A DNA stretch of 64,000 bases from Maribellus luteus. Lineage in GTDB: Bacteria; Bacteroidota; Bacteroidia; Bacteroidales; Prolixibacteraceae. Both the position numbers and the translations under genes were made by a program. Positions 47,352 to 56,507 of the stretch are shown here, one piece after another; within the stretch, counting starts at the first letter, position 1, and each line of letters opens with the position of its first letter. The notes beneath the pieces were generated by a model, which was not told the origin of the DNA, searched no databases, and was given only the letters and a program-made list of their open reading frames with translations. The stretch is taken from assembly GCF_003576475.1 (NCBI RefSeq), contig NZ_QWGR01000003.1, forward strand, positions 248,001-312,000, read 5' to 3'.

Positions 47352-47490
47352 GTAACTAAAGTGGCTTGTTTTTAAGTTATCAAGTAATGCTAAAAACTCC
47401 GAATAATCTTCATCTGAGATTTTAAGGTTACCAAAACCTTCCATCCTCTTTGGGACGATGAGACCAGGAGCAATTAAACAAGCAGTCACA

Positions 47491-47527
47491 AAAATAAAAA
47501 ATCCGGTAAGCACAGCTCCCGGATTTT
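47491..47527 (-). terminator. Intrinsic terminator after the aminotransferase gene
   Basis: AAAATCCGG pairs with CCGGATTTT (9 bp) around a 12-base loop, and the minus strand continues with a T-rich tract. It ends 17 bases past the stop. Confidence 0.75.
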
Positions 47528-47543
47528 CCAATATCTTGTATCA

Positions 47544-48776
47544 CTACTTTGTACTTTCCTGTCCTATTTCAACCCGCCGCACTTTGCTTCCCGGGTAAAC
47601 TTTCAGGGCTTCCTCCAGGATTTTGAGCGCCTTTGCCAGGTCTTCTTTTTTTAGTACGTAGGCAATCCTCACTTCATCCTGGCCCCTGTTGGGTACGGTA
47701 TAGAAGCCCGATGCGGGAGCCAGAAAAATCGTTTGCCCTTCGTAATCAAAGTCAGACAACAACCACTCACAAAAGCGATCCGAATTATCAACGGGCAAAC
47801 GGGCCACCGTATAAAATGCTCCCATCGGAATCGGGGAATAAACTCCGTCGATCCGGTTTAAGCCGTCAATCAGAAACTTTCGGCGGTTCACGTATTCGTT
47901 GTAGTTATTGAGCATGTATTCCGGATCGGCATCCAACGAAGCCTCGGCAGCAATTTGCCCAATTAACGGCGGACTTAAACGCGCCTGGCAGAACTTCATT
48001 ACATTCTTCTTAACTGCCTCGTTTTTAGTAATCAAGGCGCCAATACGCAGACCACACTCGCTGTATCGTTTTGAAACAGAATCAATCAACACCACGTTCT
48101 GCTCAATACCTTCCAGGTGAAAGGCCGAAATATAAGGAGCCCCGGTGTAACAAAATTCACGGTAAACCTCGTCGGAAAAAAGATACAGATCGTACTTTTT
48201 CACCAGGTCCCGAATTTCATTCATTTCCTGTTGCGTATAAAGGTACCCGGTTGGGTTGTTCGGATTACAGATCATAATCCCTTTTGTTTTGGGAGTGATC
48301 AGCTTCTCGAATTCTTCAACGGGCGGCAAAGAAAATCCTTCTTCGATATTGGCTGCGATCGAACGAATTTTAGCCCCGGCTACAATAGCAAAAGCTTCGT
48401 AATTGGCATAAGCCGGTTCCGGAACAATGATCTCATCTCCCGGATCGAGGCAACTCATAAATGCAAAAGTCACCGCTTCGCTTCCTCCCGAAGTAATGAT
48501 AATATCTTCGGCCTGCACATCAATGTCAAACTTGTGGTAATATTTCGCCAGCTTTTGCCGAAACGAAAAAATTCCTTCACTGGGTGTGTACTCAAGTATT
48601 GTACGATCGATGTTCTGAATCGCCGCCAGTGCTTCTTTCGGAGTTGGTAAATCGGGCTGACCGATATTCAAATGAAACACTTTTATCCCCCTCTCCTTAG
48701 CTCTTTGAGCCAACGGAGCCAATTTCCTGATGGGTGAATCAGGCATTATCCTTCCCCTGTCTGATACTGTCGGCAT
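47544..48776 (-). CDS. Class I/II PLP aminotransferase (aspartate/aromatic-type)
   Basis: 410 residues. The PLP lysine is Lys236 in LIDSVSKRYSECGLRIG. Other family features are NIGQPDLPTP, CNPNNPTGYLYTQ, SDEVYREFCY and a C-terminal RIAYVLKKEDLAKAL. It is of the AspC/AspB subgroup; aspartate, aromatic or branched-chain donors are all possible. A -7 box TATATTTG lies at 48806-48799. Confidence 0.93.
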   Translation of the reverse strand: MPTVSDRGRIMPDSPIRKLAPLAQRAKERGIKVFHLNIGQPDLPTPKEALAAIQNIDRTILEYTPSEGIFSFRQKLAKYYHKFDIDVQAEDIIITSGGSEAVTFAFMSCLDPGDEIIVPEPAYANYEAFAIVAGAKIRSIAANIEEGFSLPPVEEFEKLITPKTKGIMICNPNNPTGYLYTQQEMNEIRDLVKKYDLYLFSDEVYREFCYTGAPYISAFHLEGIEQNVVLIDSVSKRYSECGLRIGALITKNEAVKKNVMKFCQARLSPPLIGQIAAEASLDADPEYMLNNYNEYVNRRKFLIDGLNRIDGVYSPIPMGAFYTVARLPVDNSDRFCEWLLSDFDYEGQTIFLAPASGFYTVPNRGQDEVRIAYVLKKEDLAKALKILEEALKVYPGSKVRRVEIGQESTK

Positions 48777-48798
48777 GTTTAAATAAATTACAAGTGAG

Positions 48799-48806
48799 CA
48801 AATATA
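48799..48806 (-). promoter_or_regulatory. Likely -7 box of the aminotransferase gene
   Basis: TATATTTG on the minus strand matches TAnnTTTG, 22 bases before the ATG. No exact -33 box is visible. Confidence 0.45.
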
Positions 48807-48968
48807 AGCCTATCAATCTAAAAATAACGATGAATGAAAAATTTCATTTTGCAATATTGTTGGAAATTTAACTTCCAAATTAACATCATATTGAGCCACT
48901 GAAGGTTCATTCATTAACAAAGCGTTAAATAATTAAGTTTTATCATGTTTTCATAAACTCTCTATTTT

Positions 48969-48976
48969 TACTTTTG
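48969..48976 (+). promoter_or_regulatory. Likely -7 box of the alanine dehydrogenase gene
   Basis: TACTTTTG matches TAnnTTTG, 32 bases before the ATG. Confidence 0.45.
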
Positions 48977-49008
48977 AGCTCGAATTATAACTACTAAATC
49001 TTTAAGAT

Positions 49009-50121
49009 ATGATTATCGGAGTACCTAAGGAAATCAAAAATAATGAAAATCGTATTGCTCTCACGCCTGCGGGAGCGGCCGAACTAAGTAAACGCGGCCA
49101 TGAAGTGTATATTCAGGCAGGCGGCGGTGCCGGCAGTGGCTTCCCCGACGAAGACTACATAAATGCAGGTGCCAAAATTCTTCCTACCATTGAAGATGTG
49201 TATGGCATTGCTGAAATGATCATTAAAGTAAAAGAGCCGATTGAACCGGAATACAAACTGATCAAAAAAGGCCAGATCCTGTACACATACTTCCATTTTG
49301 CTTCGAGCGAGGAACTTACCAATGCAATGATCGAAAACGGCTCCGTCTGCTTGGCATACGAAACCGTTGAAATGGCCAACCGTTCGCTTCCGTTGCTGAT
49401 ACCAATGAGTGAAGTTGCCGGCCGTATGTCGGTACAGGAAGGTGCCAAATACCTTGAAAAAACATTTGGCGGATACGGTGTACTGCTGGGAGGAGTTCCC
49501 GGTGTTCCTCCGGCCAATGTATTGATTATTGGTGGTGGTATTGTAGGAACCGAAGCCGCCAAAATGGCTGCCGGACTGGGTGCCGATGTTACCATCATGG
49601 ACGTTTCATTGCCTCGTTTGCGTTACCTCGACGACATTATGCCGCCGAACGTAAAAACCATGATGAGCAACGAATACAACATTCGCGAAGCGGTAAAACA
49701 AAACGATCTTATTATTGGTGCCGTTCTTATTCCGGGAGCCAAAGCTCCGCACCTGGTTACACGCGACATGCTTTCGACCATGAAACCGGGAACCGTATTG
49801 GTTGACGTTGCCGTTGACCAGGGAGGATGTTTTGAAACCACCAAAGCAACCACGCACGCCGATCCTACCTATGTAGTCGATCACATTCTTCATTATTGTG
49901 TAGCCAACATGCCGGGTGCGGTTCCGCGTACTTCAACCATCGCCTTAACCAATGCGACTCTGCCCTACGCAGTCCAGATTGCACAAAAAGGATGGAAACA
50001 GGCTTGTATCGACAGTGAACCTTTACGCAAAGGACTAAATGTTGTCGAAGGCAAGGTTGTTTACGAAGGAGTAGCAGAAGCTTTCAACCTTCCACTTCAC
50101 AATGTAGAGTCGGTACTATAA
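49009..50121 (+). CDS. ald: Alanine dehydrogenase
   Basis: 370 residues, normal for Ald. It converts alanine to pyruvate and ammonia with NAD. Features are GVPKEIKNNENRIALTPAG at the start, with the substrate-binding Arg and Lys, the signature GKGQILYTYFHFA-like segment, the NAD fold VLIIGGGIVGTEAAKMAAGLGADV, and VDVAVDQGGCFETTKATTH. It is monocistronic with a strong terminator. Confidence 0.97.
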   Translation: MIIGVPKEIKNNENRIALTPAGAAELSKRGHEVYIQAGGGAGSGFPDEDYINAGAKILPTIEDVYGIAEMIIKVKEPIEPEYKLIKKGQILYTYFHFASSEELTNAMIENGSVCLAYETVEMANRSLPLLIPMSEVAGRMSVQEGAKYLEKTFGGYGVLLGGVPGVPPANVLIIGGGIVGTEAAKMAAGLGADVTIMDVSLPRLRYLDDIMPPNVKTMMSNEYNIREAVKQNDLIIGAVLIPGAKAPHLVTRDMLSTMKPGTVLVDVAVDQGGCFETTKATTHADPTYVVDHILHYCVANMPGAVPRTSTIALTNATLPYAVQIAQKGWKQACIDSEPLRKGLNVVEGKVVYEGVAEAFNLPLHNVESVL

Positions 50122-50141
50122 AAACCAATCGAAATAATTTC

Positions 50142-50176
50142 AAGCCTCTCCGGTTTTTCGGGGAGGCTTTTTTTTT
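50142..50176 (+). terminator. Intrinsic terminator after ald
   Basis: AAGCCTCTCCG pairs with CGGGGAGGCTT (one T-G) around a T-rich loop, followed by nine T. It is 20 bases after the stop. Confidence 0.8.
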
Positions 50177-50230
50177 GACCGCCTCACACTTCCCGCAAAT
50201 ATTGTATATTTAGGCCTCAAAGCATCGGCA

Positions 50231-51040
50231 ATGAGTAGAACCAGACAAAAACTCTACGAAATTATTTTTGAAGCAGATACGCCGACAGGGAAACTTTTCG
50301 ACGTGGTATTGCTGTTTGTGATCCTGCTAAGCGTAGCACTGGTTATGCTCGAAAGTGTCCCGTTTATACGGCAGGACTACCGGACACATTTGCACATTCT
50401 GGAATGGATCATTACCGGTATTTTTACCGCTGAATACTTTCTTCGTATCCTTATTGTGCGAAAGCCCTTCCAATACATTTTCAGCTTTTACGGCATTATC
50501 GATTTTTTGTCGGTCATTCCAACCTACATCGGCTTGTTCCTGGTTGGTTCGCACAGCCTGGTTGTAATTCGTATCTTGCGAATGCTGAGGATTTTCCGTA
50601 TCCTGAAACTAAGCCGTTACACCCAGGCCGGAAGATCGCTGGTACGCGCCCTTTGGGCCAGCCGCGAAAAAATAAGCGTATTTATTTTCTTTGTGATCGT
50701 ACTGGTGATTGTGATCGGAACGGTTATGTACCTGATTGAAGGCGAAGCCAATGGTTTTACCAGCATCCCGCGCGGAATCTACTGGGCCATCGTTACGCTT
50801 ACCACTGTCGGATATGGCGACATTAGCCCGCAAACTTCGCTGGGGCAATTTATGGCCAGCATTGTAATGATCATGGGCTACGCGATCATTGCCGTTCCAA
50901 CGGGTATTGTTACAGCCGAAATCATCAATCCATCGCGGCGCGACAACACACAGGTTTGTCCGCAATGTCTGTGGCACCACCACGACGATGATGCTGTTTA
51001 CTGTAAGAAATGCGGCGCAAAGATCAATCCTCCGGCATAA
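50231..51040 (+). CDS. Voltage-gated-type potassium channel with a C-terminal zinc ribbon
   Basis: 269 residues with six membrane helices (S1-S6). S4 is RILRMLRIFRILKLSRY with Arg/Lys at every third position (residues 114-126). The selectivity filter is TVGYGD (residues 192-197). After S6 a short soluble tail carries Cys243-x2-Cys246 and Cys258-x2-Cys261 (QVCPQCLWHH and YCKKCGAKI), a zinc ribbon. In bacterial channels a zinc-ribbon tail is uncommon. It may serve as a cytoplasmic gate or a metal/redox sensor; that is inference. Confidence 0.93.
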   Translation: MSRTRQKLYEIIFEADTPTGKLFDVVLLFVILLSVALVMLESVPFIRQDYRTHLHILEWIITGIFTAEYFLRILIVRKPFQYIFSFYGIIDFLSVIPTYIGLFLVGSHSLVVIRILRMLRIFRILKLSRYTQAGRSLVRALWASREKISVFIFFVIVLVIVIGTVMYLIEGEANGFTSIPRGIYWAIVTLTTVGYGDISPQTSLGQFMASIVMIMGYAIIAVPTGIVTAEIINPSRRDNTQVCPQCLWHHHDDDAVYCKKCGAKINPPA

Positions 51041-51148
51041 AACATAAAGCATTCAATTAACAGTATCCAAACATTTGTGGATATTTAAATGTGCCCTTTC
51101 GGAGACTACTCTGATCAAAAAACTATTTTTGTAGAAAATGGAGGAATT

Positions 51149-51943
51149 ATGAAGCAGTATCTGGATTTATTGGAAACTATTCTGGAAAAGGGGACGAAAA
51201 AAGAAGACCGCACGGGTACCGGCACCATCAGCCGGTTTGGACATCAAATGCGTTTTGATCTGAGTGAAGGATTTCCGATGGTGACCACCAAAAAGCTGCA
51301 CTTAAAGTCGATTGTTTATGAGCTGCTGTGGTTTCTTGCGGGCGACACCAATGTAAAATACCTGCAGGATAACGGAGTGAGAATCTGGAACGAATGGGCC
51401 GATGACGACGGCAACCTCGGGCATATTTACGGCTACCAGTGGCGTAGCTGGCCAACTCCCGACGGGAAACACATCGACCAGATCAGCCAGCTAATCGACT
51501 CCATCAAAAACAATCCTGATTCGCGCCGACACCTTGTAAGTGCCTGGAACGTGGGGGAACTCGACAAAATGAACCTGCCTCCGTGCCACATTCTTTTCCA
51601 GTTTTATGTGGCTGACGGGAAACTATCATGCCAGCTTTACCAGCGCAGTGCCGATGTTTTCCTGGGCGTTCCGTTCAACATTGCGTCGTATGCACTGCTC
51701 ACAATGATGGTGGCGCAGGTAACCGGCCTGCAACCCGGAGACTTTGTACATACTTTTGGCGATGTACATATTTACTCCAACCACATCGACCAGGTGAAGC
51801 TACAGTTAACACGCGAGCCTTACCCTCTGCCAACCATGAAGATCAATCCCGATGTGAAAAGCATTTTCGATTTCAAATACGAAGATTTCGAACTGATAAA
51901 TTACCAGTCGCACCCGCTTATTAAAGGAGTTGTGGCCGTTTAA
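51149..51943 (+). CDS. thyA: Thymidylate synthase
   Basis: 264 residues from the ATG at 51149, the exact ThyA length; frames further upstream are not conserved. Key parts are [30 protein letters not shown], the nucleophile Cys146 in [12 protein letters not shown], and [18 protein letters not shown]. An unusually good ribosome site, GGAGG, lies about 5 bases upstream; most genes here lack one. It makes dTMP from dUMP with methylene-tetrahydrofolate, producing dihydrofolate for the next gene, folA. Confidence 0.98.
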   Translation: MKQYLDLLETILEKGTKKEDRTGTGTISRFGHQMRFDLSEGFPMVTTKKLHLKSIVYELLWFLAGDTNVKYLQDNGVRIWNEWADDDGNLGHIYGYQWRSWPTPDGKHIDQISQLIDSIKNNPDSRRHLVSAWNVGELDKMNLPPCHILFQFYVADGKLSCQLYQRSADVFLGVPFNIASYALLTMMVAQVTGLQPGDFVHTFGDVHIYSNHIDQVKLQLTREPYPLPTMKINPDVKSIFDFKYEDFELINYQSHPLIKGVVAV

Positions 51944-51953
51944 TTATTTCAAA

Positions 51954-52448
51954 ATGATCCATAAAAACATTTCCATTATCGTTGCCGTTGCCGAGAACTT
52001 TGCCATTGGTAAAAACAACGATCTGCTTTTTCATTTGCCCAACGACCTGAAACGTTTCAAGGCAATAACTTCCGGGCACAGCCTGATTATGGGACGCAAT
52101 ACCCTGCTCTCGTTGCCCAAGTGGCCGCTGCCAAACCGCCGTCACATTGTTATCACCGATAAAACAGACGATGTTTTCCCGGGATGTGAAGTGGTTTTTT
52201 CCATCGAAGAAGCCATTCAGAAAGTACAGGGAGAAGAGGAAGCTTTTGTGATCGGAGGAGGAATGGTATACCGCCAGTTCTACCCGCAGGCAGGAAAACT
52301 CTACCTCACACTGGTTCATAAACCTTTTGAGGCCGATGTATATTTTCCGGAGATTGATTTTTCGGAATGGCAGGAAAACAAACGGGAAGATTTTTTTGAC
52401 GAAGCCAACGGCTTTGACTACTCGTACATCGATCTGGAACGAAAATAG
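51954..52448 (+). CDS. folA: Dihydrofolate reductase
   Basis: 164 residues from the ATG at 51954, 10 bases after thyA, so the two form an operon. Features are ISIIVAVAENFAIGKNNDLLFHLPNDLKRF (in pieces), GHSLIMGRNT, VIGGGMVYRQF and LYLTLVHKPFEADVYFP. The conserved acidic residue that protonates the substrate is the Asp in LPNDLKRF. It regenerates tetrahydrofolate consumed by ThyA. Confidence 0.97.
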   Translation: MIHKNISIIVAVAENFAIGKNNDLLFHLPNDLKRFKAITSGHSLIMGRNTLLSLPKWPLPNRRHIVITDKTDDVFPGCEVVFSIEEAIQKVQGEEEAFVIGGGMVYRQFYPQAGKLYLTLVHKPFEADVYFPEIDFSEWQENKREDFFDEANGFDYSYIDLERK

Positions 52449-52509
52449 GCGCCGAACAGACAATTCCGCCCAATTGTTTCAACAGAACTCATTCTAACTA
52501 AACTGACTT

Positions 52510-54249
52510 ATGAAGAAGAAAACCATGTTTATTCTGGGCCTGCTCTGCTTCTGTTTGACAACAATTGCCCAGCAACCTCTTTTGAACCTCCGTTTTGAAG
52601 AGAACTACACTCCCACCTACGATGAGACGATCGAAATGTTCCAGCTCCTTGACAAAGCTTATGAAAATGCAGTTCTGCTGGAAAAAGGAAAGACCGACGC
52701 AGGAAAACCCCTGCATCTTTTTGTCATCAACAACGAACCGGTTTTTGATGCCGCAAAGATACACGAGCAGGGCAAAACCGTTCTATTGATCAACAACGGA
52801 ATTCACCCGGGAGAACCGGAAGGAATCGATGCCAGCCTCTGGTTTGCCGACAACCTGCTTTGCAATCAAAACGGTTTGGCGGAAATTCTGAAAAATACGG
52901 TGATCATTATAATTCCCGTGTACAACATTGGCGGCCATTTAAACCGCAGTGCCTACAACCGATCCGGGCAAACAACACCTTACGAAACAGGCTTCCGCGG
53001 AAATGCCAAAAACCTGGATCTGAACCGTGATTTTACCAAAAGTGATTCGCAAAATGCGTTGAGTTTTTATGAAATTTTTAACGAGTGGAATCCGGATGTT
53101 TTTCTTGACACGCATACCACCAACGGCTCGGATCACCAATATTCCATCACCCTGATTCCGCCGTCGCCCGCCAGATTCCCGAAAGTAATGCAGGATTTTA
53201 TTGAGGACGATTTTGTTCCGGCCCTTTTTGAGGACATGAAAAAAGGAACTTACGAACTCATTCCGTATGTGAATTACATTTACCACGATCCCCGGCAGGG
53301 AATGGCACTGTTTCAGGGCAGTCCGCGTTATTCTAACGAATTTGCGACCATGTTTCACAGCCTCGGCATGGTAACCGAGAATCAGATTTACAAAAGTTAT
53401 CCCGACCGCGTAAAATCCTGCTACCAGTTTATCCAGGTGTTGGCGGAATATACTTCCCGAAACAGTGAAGAAATCAGGCAAAAAAGAGCAGCGGGCATTC
53501 AGGAATCGATGACTATGCTTGAATTTCCGGTCAGCTATCAATTGGATACCACCCGCTACTCCACGATTGAATTCAAGGGTTTTGAAGCGGTGGATAAACA
53601 AATCAGCCCCGTAACCGGTGTTGAGCGTTTTGGCTACGACACCTCAAAACCTTATACCGATTCCATTAAATATTTCGAATACTGGATTCCTTCCGAAAAA
53701 GTAAAAGTTCCGGAGTATTACATTTTACCGCAGGGTTATCTTGAGATCATTCAAAAGCTAGATTTACTCGGAGTGAAATATTCAACCCTAAAAACAGACT
53801 CAGTTATCAGCGTTTCGGTTGACTACATTGATGATCATTCAAGTTCGCCGCACCCCGCCAACGGGCACTACTATCACAACAAGGTCACTACACATTCAGA
53901 AATACAACAGATCCGGTATTACAAAGGCGACTTGCTGATTCCGGTGCGGCAGGAAAGAATCCGCTACCTGCTGGAGATGTTTGAGCCCAAAGCTGAAGAC
54001 TCGTTTTTCCGCTGGAACTTCTTTGATAACATCCTGGATCAGCGGGAGTATTTTTCTTCGTACGGCTTTGAAGAAAATGCCTTAAAATACCTGGAAGAGC
54101 ATCCCGATCTCAAAAAGAAGCTGGAAGCAAAACGGGCCGAAGACCCTGCGTTTGCCAAAGACCACCGGGCTCAAATGGCCTTTATTTACAACAACTCTGA
54201 ATGGCTTGAAAAAACCTGGAAAAGATACCCGGTTGCAAAGATTTACTAA
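52510..54249 (+). CDS. Exported M14 family zinc carboxypeptidase-like protein
   Basis: 579 residues. A signal peptide (MFILGLLCFCLTTIAQ) is followed by an M14 domain. HPGEPEGID gives the HxxE zinc ligands (NNGIHPGEPEG), NLDLNRDFTK the substrate-binding Arg region, and FLDTHTTNGSD the third His ligand. The C-terminal half (about residues 300-579) is a less conserved extension with DTTRYSTIEFKGF. The family has carboxypeptidases and peptidoglycan peptidases. It is monocistronic, ending at the bidirectional terminator at 54271. Confidence 0.88.
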   Translation: MKKKTMFILGLLCFCLTTIAQQPLLNLRFEENYTPTYDETIEMFQLLDKAYENAVLLEKGKTDAGKPLHLFVINNEPVFDAAKIHEQGKTVLLINNGIHPGEPEGIDASLWFADNLLCNQNGLAEILKNTVIIIIPVYNIGGHLNRSAYNRSGQTTPYETGFRGNAKNLDLNRDFTKSDSQNALSFYEIFNEWNPDVFLDTHTTNGSDHQYSITLIPPSPARFPKVMQDFIEDDFVPALFEDMKKGTYELIPYVNYIYHDPRQGMALFQGSPRYSNEFATMFHSLGMVTENQIYKSYPDRVKSCYQFIQVLAEYTSRNSEEIRQKRAAGIQESMTMLEFPVSYQLDTTRYSTIEFKGFEAVDKQISPVTGVERFGYDTSKPYTDSIKYFEYWIPSEKVKVPEYYILPQGYLEIIQKLDLLGVKYSTLKTDSVISVSVDYIDDHSSSPHPANGHYYHNKVTTHSEIQQIRYYKGDLLIPVRQERIRYLLEMFEPKAEDSFFRWNFFDNILDQREYFSSYGFEENALKYLEEHPDLKKKLEAKRAEDPAFAKDHRAQMAFIYNNSEWLEKTWKRYPVAKIY

Positions 54250-54270
54250 GCATATTCTTTGTTGGCGGGC

Positions 54271-54309
54271 AAAGAAAAACGGGAACCATCAGGTTCCCGT
54301 TTTTCTTTT
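54271..54309. terminator. Bidirectional intrinsic terminator between the M14 gene and aroG/CM
   Basis: ACGGGAACC pairs with GGTTCCCGT around an ATCA loop, and the arms continue symmetrically into A and T tracts. It can serve both converging units. Confidence 0.8.
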
Positions 54310-54337
54310 ATCATTTTGATGCAATGGTAAGCAATAA

Positions 54338-55432
54338 CTACTTTTCTTCATCCATAATTTCGGTTTGCATCCGTACCGAATCTTCGTGAATCAACTGGAA
54401 AAGGATTTTCACAAAAGTCTCATCCAAATCCAACTTCTTTCCCAGATTAACGCGGTTTTCCATCAATTGCGTCCATCGATTGATCTGCAGTGCCGTAACA
54501 TTGTTATCTCGCTTATAGGCACCAATTTCTTTTACAATTTCCACCCTCGAGGATAACATTTCAAGCAATTCCGAGTCGATGGCATCAATGCGGTTACGAA
54601 GCATATCCAGGCGGTTTTCGAAGTCGGGATTATCAGCACTTTCGTAACGGATCACCAGTTTATCCAGTATCTTACCCAGATCAGCGGGCGTAACCTGCTG
54701 TGCCGCATCACTCATGGCACACGACGGATCGATGTGTGACTCCAGCATCAAACCTTCCATGCCCATATCAAACGCTTTCTGCGAAATTTCGAACAGGTAT
54801 TCGCGTTTCCCGGCAATATGACTCGGATCGCAAATAATAGGCAGGTTCGGCATCGTACGACGCAACTCGATTACGGTTTTCCAGTTCGGGTAATTGCGGT
54901 ACTTGGTTTCGCGAAACGGCGTAAAACCACGATGAATGGCCACAATGTTACGAATACCGGCCTGGTGAACACGCTCAATGGCACCCATCCACAATTGCAC
55001 ATCCGGGTTTACCGGGTTCTTAATCATTACAACCGCGCTGCTGCCTTTCAATACGTCGGCAATTTCCTGCACCACAAAAGGGCTTGCAGTTGAACGCGCT
55101 CCAATCCAGATTACATCCAAACCAGCCTTGAGCGCTTCTTCGGTATGCTGTGCATTCGCCACTTCGGTTCCCACCGGCAAACCGGTTTCTTCCTTTACTT
55201 TTTGCAACCAGCTCAAGCCAATCGAACCAACTCCTTCAAACGAACCGGGCCGGGTACGGGGTTTCCAAACACCACCGCGGTACACAAATACTCTTTTATC
55301 TTTAGCCAGAAGGCCGGCGGTATCGAGGGCTTGTTTTTCCGATTCGAGACTACATGGCCCCGCAATAAGCAGTGGATTGTCGATGTGTGGCAACCATGCT
55401 TTGATCGGATTAATGTCTAATTTCAGTGTCAT
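54338..55432 (-). CDS. Bifunctional DAHP synthase / type II chorismate mutase
   Basis: 364 residues. The N-terminal DAHP synthase domain (about 1-255) is of the KDO8P-synthase-like type: LLIAGPCSLESE, FVYRGGVWKPRTRPGSFEG, WIGARSTASPFVVQE, NPVNPDVQLWMGAIER and ICDPSHIAGKREY. A chorismate mutase domain of AroQ type follows (about 270-360) with LDMLRNRIDAIDSELLEMLSSR and EIGAYKR. The first part makes DAHP from phosphoenolpyruvate and erythrose-4-phosphate; the second makes prephenate for the next enzyme, TyrA. The gene starts 2 bases after the tyrA stop. Confidence 0.96.
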   Translation of the reverse strand: MTLKLDINPIKAWLPHIDNPLLIAGPCSLESEKQALDTAGLLAKDKRVFVYRGGVWKPRTRPGSFEGVGSIGLSWLQKVKEETGLPVGTEVANAQHTEEALKAGLDVIWIGARSTASPFVVQEIADVLKGSSAVVMIKNPVNPDVQLWMGAIERVHQAGIRNIVAIHRGFTPFRETKYRNYPNWKTVIELRRTMPNLPIICDPSHIAGKREYLFEISQKAFDMGMEGLMLESHIDPSCAMSDAAQQVTPADLGKILDKLVIRYESADNPDFENRLDMLRNRIDAIDSELLEMLSSRVEIVKEIGAYKRDNNVTALQINRWTQLMENRVNLGKKLDLDETFVKILFQLIHEDSVRMQTEIMDEEK

Positions 55433-55434
55433 GA

Positions 55435-56331
55435 TTATCTTGTATAAAGTTTTGTTATTGTTTCTTCATTTTTAACCAGATGAGGAGTTTCACCGGCGAG
55501 AATATTTCTGATTCGGTTGGCATTTTCAATCAACTCCCACATTCTTTCGTCGTCTTCCTCCTTCATGCAATCCCTGAACTCTTTTAGATGTTTGATGTAA
55601 ACATTCAGGGCTTCAACAACGTAACGGCGGTTTTGTTGAAAAATGGGATGCCACATGGAACCTGCACTTTTGGCAAGCCGCACCGTTGATCGAAATCCTC
55701 CGCTGGCCAGATCAAAAATGATACTCCGGTCTTCTTTGGCCTGCACCGCATTGGCCAGGGCAAACGCGGCAGCATGCGGCAGGTGCGACACAAAAGCCGT
55801 GCTGTGGTCCTGTTCATCGGAAGTCATATAGGCGATGTCCATTCCCAGGTTCTGAAACATTTTCTCAATCAGTGCGATGTGTTGCGGCCCCGAGTTTTCC
55901 TGGTCGCAAACAATGGCGATCTTTCCGCGAAACAAATCTTCGAGAGCCGCCGCTGGTCCGGAATTTTCGGTCCCCGACATCGGGTGTGCAGCCACATAGT
56001 TTTTCCGGCGTTTATGGCTGGCTACCGAATCAACCAGTGCTTTCTTTGTCGATCCCATGTCGGCAACAGTGGTACCACTTTCAATCCGGTCAAGGATCTC
56101 GGGCAAAACAGCCAGCGTTTTATCCACCGGAATGGCAATCAGCACCAGGTCCGTTTGACTCACGCCCTCTTCCAACGAACTAATCCGGTCAACCAAACCA
56201 AGCTCAAGCGCCTTGGCCGCATGCGCCTCATTGGTATCCACACCGATCAGTTCAGTGGCAAAACCTGATTTTCGAAGGTCTTTTGCCATCGAGCCTCCTA
56301 TCAATCCCAGCCCAACAATTGTTATTCTCAT
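55435..56331 (-). CDS. tyrA: Prephenate dehydrogenase (tyrosine branch)
   Basis: 298 residues from the ATG at 56331; longer in-frame reading upstream runs through the leader terminator and is not conserved. The NAD fold is ITIVGLGLIGGSMAKDL. HPMSGTENSGP carries the catalytic-region His, and DQDHSTAFVSHLPHAAAF-like residues (EQDHSTAFVSHLPH) are present. It makes 4-hydroxyphenylpyruvate from prephenate, the product of the chorismate mutase encoded next. Expression is probably set by the attenuator at 56350-56430. Confidence 0.96.
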   Translation of the reverse strand: MRITIVGLGLIGGSMAKDLRKSGFATELIGVDTNEAHAAKALELGLVDRISSLEEGVSQTDLVLIAIPVDKTLAVLPEILDRIESGTTVADMGSTKKALVDSVASHKRRKNYVAAHPMSGTENSGPAAALEDLFRGKIAIVCDQENSGPQHIALIEKMFQNLGMDIAYMTSDEQDHSTAFVSHLPHAAAFALANAVQAKEDRSIIFDLASGGFRSTVRLAKSAGSMWHPIFQQNRRYVVEALNVYIKHLKEFRDCMKEEDDERMWELIENANRIRNILAGETPHLVKNEETITKLYTR

Positions 56332-56349
56332 TTTCGAATTTTTTTTAAT

Positions 56350-56379
56350 AAAAAAAGGCCCCGAATTTCTTCGAGACCT
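56350..56379 (-). terminator. Attenuator terminator in the tyrA-aroG/CM leader
   Basis: On the minus strand AGGTCTCGAA (56379-56370) and TTCGGGGCCT (56365-56356) pair over 10 bp, with three G-T pairs, around a GAAA tetraloop. Seven T follow directly (56356-56350). It lies 19 bases before the tyrA ATG and 34 bases after the stop of a Phe/Tyr-rich leader gene. Its position inside the leader and not after a gene marks it as an attenuator. Confidence 0.85.
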
Positions 56380-56430
56380 CTTTGTAACATATCCTTTCAT
56401 TTTTAACAATACACTACTTCCTGATCCCGA
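56371..56430 (-). promoter_or_regulatory. Antiterminator pairing of the tyrA-aroG/CM leader
   Basis: TCGGGATC (56430-56423), the segment coding residues 20-22 of the leader peptide, can pair over all 8 bases with GGTCTCGA (56378-56371), the 5' arm of the terminator, using two G-T pairs. The two pairings exclude each other. A ribosome finishing at the leader stop (56416-56414) would cover the first segment and let the terminator form. A ribosome held at the Phe/Tyr run would leave it free. Confidence 0.75.
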
Positions 56431-56488
56431 TTTTAGAACCAAAATAAAAATAGAAGTAATAAAAGCTATTGTTAAAACTTGTCTGCAT
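56414..56488 (-). CDS. Phe/Tyr-rich leader peptide of the tyrA-aroG/CM operon
   Basis: A 24-residue reading frame from ATG at 56488 to TAG at 56416-56414. Residues 9-16 are FYYFYFYF, encoded by eight aromatic codons in a row; residue 5 is also Phe. The C-terminal part is hydrophilic (GSKIGIRK). There is no strong ribosome site, as is normal for this phylum. An ATG-TGA pair just upstream (starting at 56493) is a non-coding alternative. Leader peptides with a run of the regulated amino acid are the hallmark of ribosome-mediated attenuation, and the downstream genes make the precursors of Phe and Tyr. Confidence 0.85.
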   Translation of the reverse strand: MQTSFNNSFYYFYFYFGSKIGIRK

Positions 56489-56507
56489 CACATAAATTTT
56501 GTGTCAA

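Noticed and set aside
45480-47531. A start for the CocE-type hydrolase 60 codons upstream
   Set aside because: The added part puts an unlikely hydrophobic stretch before the clear signal peptide that begins at 47351.
51089-51148. An upstream start for thymidylate synthase
   Set aside because: The added 20 residues are not conserved, and the ATG at 51149 follows a strong GGAGG and gives the standard 264-residue protein.
55435-56442. A longer tyrA reading frame starting before the leader terminator
   Set aside because: The extra 37 residues are read through the attenuator from a TTG codon, are Arg/Lys/Ser-rich and match no TyrA; the ATG at 56331 begins the NAD-binding fold.
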